This document shows positions 57,617 through 64,000 of a stretch of DNA of 64,000 nucleotides, one piece after another. Position numbers and translations under genes: made by a program. The first letter of the stretch is position 1. Every line of letters begins with the position of its first letter. The stretch comes from Brachypterus glaber (lineage: Eukaryota; Arthropoda; Insecta; Coleoptera; Kateretidae): the NCBI GenBank assembly GCA_958510825.1, contig OY294048.1, forward strand, positions 33,755,026 through 33,819,025. Reading direction: 5' to 3'. The notes below the pieces were generated by a model. It made no database searches. It was not told the DNA's origin and worked only from the letters and a program-made list of their open reading frames with translations.

Positions 57617-58146
57617 TTAAATCAGTAAAGATAGCCCTTAAATCAGTCTTGAAAGAGCAAGCACCGAGAGAAGAAGTCTTGCATACTTTATTTGTGGAGT
57701 CTGAGAATATAGTGAATAGCAGACCTTTGGTACACGTATCTCTGGACCACGCAGATGATGAGGCTATTACACCAAATCACTTTTTACTGGGTACGTCAAG
57801 CAATAGTCCAATTTGTGGAAAATTTAATGAGGGTGATTTGGCTACTCGAAAGCAATGGAGAAAGGCGCAATACTTTACCGATTTGTTTTGGAAACGATGG
57901 ATCAAGGAATATCTTCCAACTCTTACCAGAAGAACCAAGTGGTTTTATCACGATAATCAAAAAGTCGAAGTTAATGATGTAGTTGTTATTATCGATAAGG
58001 ATTTACCAAGAAACATTTGGCCAAAGGGTATTATAGTTAAAACATATCCAGGTCGAGATGGTCATGTGCGAGCTGTAGATGTAAAGACAATACACGGAGT
58101 TTACAGAAGATCCACAAGAAATTTATGTAAATTGGACTTAACTTAA
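57553..58146 (+). pseudogene. BEL/Pao pol 3' end: integrase C-terminus
   Basis: A +2 frame relative to the upstream part, caused by the 8-base duplication. It carries the third catalytic residue Glu in GGSWERLIKS (57607-57609), then VNSRPL, TPNHFLLG and KRWIKEYLP, and the C-terminal DUF5641-like block (WPKGIIVKTYPGRDGHVRAV ... YRRS). It ends at the TAA at 58144-58146, 41 bases before the 3' LTR. As the C-terminus is intact, the copy was probably full length when it inserted. Confidence 0.88.
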
Positions 58147-58173
58147 ATTAGTAAAAATATGTACTTTTTTTTA

Positions 58174-58187
58174 CTAGGGAGGAAGTA
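58174..58187 (+). promoter_or_regulatory. Polypurine tract of the BEL element
   Basis: Purine-rich AGGGAGGAAGTA-type sequence ends at the first base of the 3' LTR, the standard position for priming plus-strand DNA synthesis. Confidence 0.7.
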
Positions 58188-58351
58188 TGTAGGGACGAGT
58201 CTTTAGATTAATGTCAAAATTATGAAAAGTCAGTGAAAAGATAGATATCAGATCAGATTGTCACTATACTGTAAAATATTATAAAAATATATCATAAAGT
58301 GTTATAATCAGTGCCTATCATTTAAATAGAACACTTCAGCTGTTCAATACA
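58188..58351 (+). repeat. BEL 3' LTR (164 bp)
   Basis: Same ends as the 5' LTR. It keeps the 28-base stretch ('gtgttataatcagtgcctat' and following bases) that the 5' LTR lacks. The lost stretch lies between 'cataaa' and 'tttaaa', so a short-homology deletion in the 5' LTR is likely. Confidence 0.9.
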
Positions 58352-58356
58352 CTGGC

Positions 58357-58840
58357 CTATCGCTTGACGTTTTCCGTGCAAATGTCAATGTCGCTTTAAA
58401 GTAGAATTTTCTACAAAATTTTGTGTTTAGGTTATTTTTACCATGTTAAAATTGTGGCTTGGTTAATTGCAGTAAAAAAGAGAAGAGATGACTATAAAAT
58501 ATATCAAAATATCATTTGTCCTTAGAATTTTAAACATGGTGTAAACTGTAATGTCATTCCAAAACAAAAATCCCTAAGTCAGTCATCAATTTAAATGTAA
58601 GTTTTTTTAAATTTTAGAGCAAAATAGAAAAAATTGTATAAAGCACTCGTTTCATATAACCGCAAGCGGCTCGTTTTCTAAACTTGTACTCGTGCGCTAA
58701 AAACGTATGTTATAAAACTAGTACTTTAATATACTATAAAAGGTACGAGTTTTTAACCAAAATGTAGCTTAAAAATCGCGGGAATTTTAAACTACTATCT
58801 TGAATAATTGGACGGACTATAGTTAATACTAATTTCTTAC
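58357..58840. other. Glucosidase intron, 5' part
   Basis: Intron sequence between the BEL target duplication and the GTAAGA donor at 58840. It contains a block 'cgcaagcggctcgttttct' / 'gtgcgctaaaaacg' related to the centre of the 34363-34590 element. Confidence 0.5.
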
Positions 58841-59602
58841 CAGCTATAGCTTCATTTAAACACATCGGTAAACTAAATTTCAAATTATCCCAATTAGCGT
58901 TAGTATCTCCTGTCCACATAGCCGCATACCTCTGCGATCCAGCAAAATGGGACCTAGTCAAAACAAATGGTCTATTTTTCTTTTTATTTCTCTCCAACAA
59001 CCCTTCATATGTTCCAATCGTTTGATAGAATCCATAAATATTATGCACATCTCGATGTTTAACATTTTGGTAGTGTAGGTTATCTTTGGACATGGACTTT
59101 TCGTATTCACCTTCAAAAACTGAGGGTTCATTCATATCGTTCCAGATATGATGGTTTGGTTTCTTTGCGAAGCTCTTAAACAGTTCGGAGTAATATTTTC
59201 TCGCTCTGGGATTAAGAAAATCTATATAACTGCTAAGTCCAGGCCAACATTCACCCCTGTAACTCGTACCATTAGAATTTTTGATAAAGTAATTGTTTTT
59301 TTCACAATGATCGTAAACAAAGTACCCCTTTTCGACCTTATAATGTGGATCTATTACAGTTACTGCCTTGCGGCCTTTGCTATTAAGGTAGTCTAACAGT
59401 TTGTCGGGATTTGGAAATGATGTTTTGTTCCAGGTAAAATATTTGTAACTTTCTGTGTAGTCAATGTCCAACCATAACACGTCCAATGGAAACTTGTTCT
59501 CTGTAAATTTTTTCGACACTTCTTGTACTTCTGTTTCAGTCATATAGCTATATCTGCTTTGGTGATGGCCAAGAACGAAGGTTTGGGGTAGTGGCGCCAC
59601 TC
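58841..59602 (-). CDS. GH31 alpha-glucosidase (glucosidase II alpha-like), catalytic exon
   Basis: Two bases complete a Gly codon, 253 codons follow, and the exon ends with one base of a Gly codon. It starts VAPLPQTFVLGHHQSRYSYM, then DVLWLDIDYTE, VIDPHYKVEKGY, the nucleophile block HIWNDMNEPSVF (catalytic Asp at 59138-59136), HRDVHNIYGFYQ, RPFVLTRSHFAGSQRY and the acid/base block WTGDTNANWD (Asp at 58907-58905). Both catalytic Asp residues and the WND-M-NEP signature of GH31 are intact. Acceptor tttatttaAG (59604-59603), donor GTAAGA (58840-58835). In the open frame the codons after 58841 (KKLVL...) are intron. GECWPG and DTNANWD differ from the GANAB consensus, but the enzyme should be active. 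Together with its neighbours it gives about 655 residues of a protein usually near 900. Confidence 0.93.
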
Positions 59603-60807
59603 CTTAAATAAATAAAAACATATTTATTCTGTTTTTTTTTTAACCATAAGTCTTAATTTTTTTTAGGGTATGTATTTTTAGGGTATACCAGGTGAGTTTC
59701 AGTTTATGGATACCCCCTAAAATTAGGTTATTTTCAATCCGATCAAAGCAATTTTTTATAGAATATTTCTCAACAATGGCTACAAAATGGCATAAAAAAT
59801 TATTTTATTGCACTTCCGGTTTCGTCGGAAACTAGGTTAAATTATTTTTTTTAATGACACCCTTTCTATATTTTTGCATTTTTTCATCCAAAAAAGCTTT
59901 TTATTTTTTAGAACCTACTTTTTTTTAACATACAAGATTTATTTTTAACCTAATTCCAAAAAGGAGGAGGTTATCAATTCGACATGTTTTTTTTTTATGT
60001 TTGTTCCCGCATAACTTTGGAGCGAATGAATGGAATTTGATGATACTTTTTGCAACTTAAAAGGGCATTCATGAGTTGGTCCCGTTTCAATTTGACGCTC
60101 AGATAATGCCCGGTAACTCGAATAATTAAGATATATCTAATCATTTTAACGCAGTTTCACTTAAAAACGGCTTAATTTGGTTCTAATATCAACCAAATTT
60201 TTAAAGAAATATCGGATAACTCGATTAAGGGGTCACTCAAATATTACGGCAGACTTTTAAATGCTGCTAAACTTGAATCTATGGACCTGTAATATTAAAA
60301 TACCAAGAGAAAATGATAAAATTTGTGATTTTACCATAAGGCGTTATTTGATTATTACTTAACGCTTAAAGTTTAACAAAGATTTTCTTTAGTATTTCGT
60401 TTAAAATAAGGTTGGTTGGACTCTTGGGCGCTGAAATAGAAATGATACTTTTATTTTTTAGAAATTTATCTTTAAGATAATGACGTCTTTTTTAATAAAT
60501 AGAAAAATAATTAAATGTTTTTTTTTTAGATGTAAAATTGTTTTCTGAATTCAAAAATGCAAAAATATACAGGGGGTGTCATTATAAAAAATAAAATTGA
60601 CTTAGTTTCCGGCAAAACCGGGAGTGCAACAAAAAATATTTTTACACCAGTTTGTAGCCCTTGTTAAGAAATAAGTTTGGGCTTTTGGAAAAAACTTGCT
60701 TTGATTGGATTAAAAACAACTGGATTTTAGTTGGTGTCCATGGACTGAAACTCACCCAGTATATTTAAAAAAGCTAAAATTTTACAATGCTTTTCCATTT
60801 TTCTCAC
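59603..60807. mobile_element. Glucosidase intron filled by a 1072-bp foldback element with TA duplication
   Basis: Within this 1205-base intron, 59688-60759 is a foldback. CCAGGTGAGTTTCAG pairs with CTGAAACTCACCCAG, with TA at 59686-59687 and 60760-60761. The arms of about 220 bases pair through 'tggataccccct'-type, 'cacttccggttt' / 'aaaccgggagtg', and 'gtttccg' blocks. The element makes up nearly 90% of the intron. Confidence 0.75.
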
Positions 60808-61097
60808 CTGTTAGCTTGGCATATTGCATAACACATGAACTGAGAAATGGTCCAGTAAGTACATAAAACTCCAGTGCTCCTCCAGCGCTCATAAAATGAG
60901 CACTTACCCCCTTCTCTCCATCGTTGTTAATGTCGACAAAAGTTTCTGCAGAATTAAGCCAGAATATTCCAGAAGTCATTGACAGGCCGTGTCCATAAAG
61001 CACGGGAATAGACCCGTATAGAGCATCTGTAGAATTGACTTTGTATCCATAATTGTCGGAGTTGAGGAGACGGTATGGCTCGCAATTTTTGGTTGAT
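60808..61097 (-). CDS. GH31 alpha-glucosidase (glucosidase II alpha-like), first exon in window
   Basis: The first base ends a Lys codon. The next 96 codons read STKNCEPYRLLNSDNYGYKV, then DALYGSIPVLYGH, GIFWLNSAETFVDI, ALEFYVLTGPFLSS and QYAKLT, and the last base opens a Gly codon. This matches the N-terminal beta-sandwich of glucosidase II alpha (EPYRLYN, ALYGSVPV, GIFWLNAAETWVD, QYASLTG), which shapes the active site. Acceptor cttgttatAG (61099-61098), donor GTGAGA (60807-60802). Compared with vertebrate GANAB, the loop after VDI is about 20 residues shorter. Exons upstream of this one (signal peptide and the start) must lie beyond 64000; the GIPEHAD exon was not found in the remaining window. 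Confidence 0.9.
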
Positions 61098-61316
61098 CTA
61101 TAACAAGTATAATTATAATTAATTTTTTTACAGGGTAAGTGCATTTTGAATCAGAATAATAAAGTTGTAACTGAAAATATATGTTTTAAGCCAAACTACT
61201 TTTACGACGATTGACTTTAACAAAAAACTACGTTTATTTTACTAACTAGGCCCGTTTGAACTCAACAATTTAATGCTACCAATATTATTTATTTTAATTA
61301 TCTTAAAATTCGATGT
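61098..61316. other. Glucosidase upstream intron
   Basis: Intron of at least 2.9 kb, starting from the acceptor at 61099 and running to the window end. No further exon was recognised. Confidence 0.5.

Positions 61317-61317
<1 letters not shown>

Positions 61318-61354
<37 letters not shown>
61318..61354. repeat. (AGT)12 microsatellite, LINE tail
   Basis: About 12 uninterrupted AGT units. On the minus strand these are the (ACT)n tail of the LINE fragment that ends here. Confidence 0.85.
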
Positions 61355-61556
61355 AATTTTTGGGTTGGCTAAAGCCGGACAACTAGGCCATTTCTGGCCC
61401 TTTTTGTCACCCCAGGTAATCCCAGCCATTTACTAATTTGAGTTCTTCTTGAACCTGCCCGTCCTTTCCATAAAGGTCAGGATATTGGCCCAGGGGAGAT
61501 CTCTTAGTTCTTCTTGGTTCAGTCTTTGAGTTTCAAAGACTTGCAACCTGATCCTG
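61355..61556 (-). pseudogene. LINE reverse-transcriptase C-terminus, 3' part
   Basis: On the minus strand, from 61556 down to a TAG at 61435-61433, the frame reads RLQVFETQRLNQEELRDLPW, then ANILTFMERTGRFKK. This is followed by a 3' UTR of about 80 bases and the (ACT)n tail. Its 5' continuation is at 62331-62390, beyond an inserted element. The ERTGRF ending resembles C-termini of jockey/R1-like LINEs. Confidence 0.65.
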
Positions 61557-62328
61557 CCCAGGTAGCAAAATAACATGACATTCACGTGAAAGCCACGTTA
61601 ATATGTGACATGTGATGTTAAGATTGTAGTCTCATGTAACAAGAATGTAGCATGGTGGGGATGTCCTAAGTCCGCCCCTAATAACATCACACAATGACAT
61701 CCCGAAAATAACGTGTTTGTGACATCATAAATCCACATTCCTGTTATATCTAATATCTTATGGATGCCGTTACTGGTACTTTAATATTTAAATAATATTC
61801 TAGCTTTTTCTAAATTAAAACCATTAAAAACGCTATAACCCTATAAAAAAATTCGGATTTAAAATCAATCAGTAATTAAAACAATCACAGATTGAAACAG
61901 ATAGATTCTAAATACGAAATTGCAGATTAAGCGGAGAATATATTCCTTTAATCCGTGTCCGTGGTCTTGAGAAGCCCGGCAGAGCTCCCTGTCCATTGGA
62001 AATCGTATAATGTGTATACAATTTCCTTATAATAATTTACTCTATCAACATCATCTTATATCGATTTTTTTGCTTCGAACGTCGGTGAGAATCAAAATAA
62101 CATGACATTCACGTGAAAGCCACGTTAATATGTGACATGCGATATATTTACAGCGTTGCTAAACATTTGTTATTAAATAACATGGTTGTCACGTCACACG
62201 TGTTACGTTGCAAATGTGATGTTAAATACATGTTATTTTTCAATATTATGTGATGTTATGATTTAGTTTAAAAATACACCCAAAAGTGATGTTAATTTCT
62301 TGTAATATAACATCCCTTGCTACCTGGG
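61557..62328. mobile_element. 772-bp TIR element with TG duplication, inserted in a LINE
   Basis: CCCAGGTAGCAA (61557) and TTGCTACCTGGG (to 62328) are flanked by TG on both sides. Removing the element and one TG joins the LINE frame without a shift, which supports these edges. Inside, 'aataacatgacattcacgtg' followed by 'aaagccacgttaatatgtgacatg' occurs at 61569 and 62095 as a direct repeat. 'tgtgatgtta' and 'aacatcac' words recur in both orientations. No transposase. Confidence 0.75.
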
Positions 62329-62330
62329 TG

Positions 62331-62390
62331 TCGTATCTGATACACTCGGCTAAGTAATGAGAGGATGTTTGAAAAAGACTTGCTTTAGGT
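62331..62390 (-). pseudogene. LINE C-terminus, 5' part
   Basis: The minus-strand frame KPKASLFQTSSHYLAECIRYD contains the HYLAEC motif typical of the zinc-finger-like H-x-L-x-E-C end of LINE ORF2 proteins. It joins the segment at 61556 in frame once the inserted element is removed. Upstream of about 62450 the frame fades into a TCTG microsatellite (62433-62460). Confidence 0.6.
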
Positions 62391-62460
62391 TTTATATGCA
62401 AAAAAGATAATTTCTGTAGAAAAAATCTATCTGTCGATCTGTCTGTCTGTCTGTCTCTCT

Positions 62461-63652
62461 ATCTAAAATCGAGAACGCTTTGAGCTAGACTTTAAATTTG
62501 GGCCAGAGGTTGATTATATAAAGTTCTAGGCTGGGATTATTTTTGGTAAAAATCGAGGGGGTAAAAACAAGTTTTTTCATAAACATTAAAAAAAAAAAAT
62601 AAAATAAATGTTCTAAAAAAATTACAAACATTTAACAAAAATAAATGTAAGTAAAAATATATACATATAATCGGCTAAACGGCGACCTAATTGTGATCAA
62701 TGATCAAATCGGAATTTCGAATTTTTAATCATGATTAAAAATGTGGTATTCCGCTGGTAGGTCGTTAAATCAGATGGGTTGATACTGATTATGAATTGCC
62801 ATAATTTTGCCGCTCGGCCACCAGACTTTGTTCTAACTTCGGGCAAATGTCCAAAAAAAAGATAATCATTTGCAAAAACTTTGCCACCCGTGGGCCACTG
62901 GACCATTGTTTGTTGGGACACAAGATATTGAATTTGGTTTTATATTAAAAAGTACACATTAATTAGTCAAAAAAATGGTCTCGTCATAATTTATGACTTA
63001 TAAATATTTTACTTTTTAAAAATTCGCTAAAAATTAACTGTGTTTATAGTCGAGTCAAATAACAAAGAATTAAGATATTGAAATTGCAATAAATGCACAC
63101 GGACTGATACTTTTAAAGGGTAGTCGTGGATGGTAAGGGAACACTGTTAGTTTTTCACCGGGTGATTTTCTATCTTGAATTTTAGAGGTGAGTGCGGTTA
63201 TCTTGCTAAATATACTACCATAGACAAGGAAAGACCTCCAAACCCGTTCCGGAATACTGTGATAAATGTGCCGAGCGCATCTGAGATAAACTTGCACATG
63301 CGCACTATTATTGTTGTTTTTGACGAGTATTTTTTAACCTTAATTTTGTGTGTCAAATAAAAATTGTAAAAAATTCAACAAAAAACAATAAATATCTACG
63401 AAGAAACGTCGAAATAGTTTTTTAAAATTATTTTATAAGAATTTTTCGAGGTGTGTTTGAGTTTTGGGATTTTGTACACCTACTTTGAGTACACCAGGGA
63501 TTGACCCTTTGCTCTTCATAAAGCAACAATACAGGTTAGGTTTAAAGTTATAAACAAATGCAGCAAAAAAAAACAATTAAAACACAGTAGAAGTCGAAAA
63601 ATGAACAGAAACAAACGATCTGACAGTACTGACAGTATAAACAAACTCCTAA
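62461..63652. other. Gene-free stretch in the glucosidase upstream intron
   Basis: Short minus-strand frames at 62697-62921 (74 codons) and 63070-63297 (75 codons) are less AT-rich than average, but I recognise no family in them. Neither resembles the missing glucosidase exons. They may be decayed transposon coding sequence. Confidence 0.4.
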
Positions 63653-63751
63653 TAATTCGTCACCCCAGTATTGGTTTGCCATATCTCTATTTTTGGACAT
63701 TTTAAGATTTTTACTGGGAGGGATTTTTGGAGGCCACTGGGGTGATGAATT
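63653..63751. repeat. 99-bp hairpin, AATTCGTCACCCCAGT arms
   Basis: 'aattcgtcaccccagtatt' pairs with 'actggggtgatgaatt', with a loop of about 60 bases. A small MITE is likely, but no target duplication was identified. Confidence 0.5.
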
Positions 63752-63850
63752 GTTTTACGACCTACAGCATTTCACAGCTGATAGAGATCCGTACTGCGCA
63801 AGGTCAGATATATTGCGTTACGTCATTTCGCTGCCCCGTTCTGTCTCGTA

Positions 63851-64000
63851 AACTCAATAATAACCCCCGCGTGGCTTTTACTTTATTGAGTGGATAATTA
63901 TTTATTTTACCCACTCAACAGTCACTTGTCAAATTATTTTCTTGTAAATGTCGTTAAAATCTTAAATAAAAATATGAATTCCTAAGCTATTTATTGGATA
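63851..64000. repeat. Dispersed element with CCCCCGCGTGG core, copy 3 (cut by window end)
   Basis: AACTCAATAATAACCCCCGCG onward matches copies 1 (11126) and 2 (22606) up to 'gctatttattggata', where the window ends. It lacks the 'atccaatacatacagat' leader that precedes the other two, so that leader may not belong to the element. Confidence 0.75.

Larger units (their letters stand above)
52376..58351 (+). mobile_element. BEL/Pao LTR retrotransposon, structurally complete but broken
   Basis: Two LTRs (52376-52511 and 58188-58351) start TGTAGGGACG and end TTCAATACA. CTGGC precedes the left LTR (52371-52375) and follows the right one (58352-58356), a perfect 5-bp target duplication. TGGTCCTTCG directly after the left LTR is a likely primer-binding site. 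The purine tract AGGGAGGAAGTA before the right LTR is the polypurine tract. Internal order is gag, zinc knuckles, protease, reverse transcriptase, RNase H, integrase, the BEL/Pao arrangement. No envelope-like frame is present. It lies in the last intron of the glucosidase gene in the opposite orientation. Two lesions (56597, 57547-57562) interrupt the polyprotein. Confidence 0.93.

Noticed and set aside
62750..62830. Minus-strand TGGCCGAGCGG, like the A box of tRNA-Ser/Leu or a tRNA-derived SINE
   Set aside because: No B box (GGTTCGANTCC) at the right distance and no cloverleaf closes by eye; needs tRNAscan-SE to exclude fully.
62697..62921. Candidate upstream glucosidase exon (74-codon minus-strand frame)
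   Set aside because: No GIPEHAD or other conserved N-terminal glucosidase block, and no matching splice phase.

Overview
The window looks like AT-rich, repeat-dense insect nuclear DNA. Genes carry short exons split by GT-AG introns, the two recognised housekeeping proteins read like insect orthologues, and there is a BEL/Pao LTR retrotransposon, LINE tails and many foldback (inverted-repeat) elements. A beetle is a reasonable guess from the style of the repeats, but nothing here fixes the order. No operon, CRISPR array, rRNA or convincing tRNA was seen.

Three genes can be supported. (1) A minus-strand gene for the AP-1 clathrin adaptor sigma subunit has three exons at 30298-30120, 29762-29654 and 27339-27202. 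Splice sites and reading phases fit together exactly. The short last exon and the exon carrying the first Met were not found. (2) A plus-strand, single-exon ORF at 40137-43691 encodes 1184 residues: a duplicated module of paired Cys/His fingers plus a helical region, then three copies of a C-terminal Trp-rich domain. Its function is unknown. (3) A minus-strand GH31 alpha-glucosidase gene (glucosidase II alpha type, GANAB-like) has three downstream exons at 61097-60808, 59602-58841 and 51114-50198. Its 5' exons lie beyond 64000.

The last glucosidase intron (51115-58840) holds a BEL/Pao element in antisense orientation. Its edges are complete: two LTRs and a 5-bp CTGGC target duplication. Its gag-pol frame is broken twice, by an in-frame TAG and by an 8-bp tandem duplication.

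Layout: 1-27000 is almost wholly foldback elements (many bounded by TA, some by TTA or TTAA), LINE tails and a dead mariner relic. 27200-30300 is the AP-1 sigma gene, with a 615-bp near-perfect palindrome in an intron. 31200-35200 holds tandem repeats. 37040-37560 is a LINE reverse-transcriptase remnant. 40137-43691 is the finger gene. 43800-50150 is a dense block of foldbacks that includes a perfect 84-bp-arm palindrome. 50198-61097 is the glucosidase gene. 61317-62390 is a LINE 3' end interrupted by another inverted-repeat element. Many short open frames here are simply foldback arms read on either strand and are not annotated as genes.

Terminal repeats and target duplications were read by eye, so edges quoted with a named duplication are good to a base or two and the others to about 10-20 bases.
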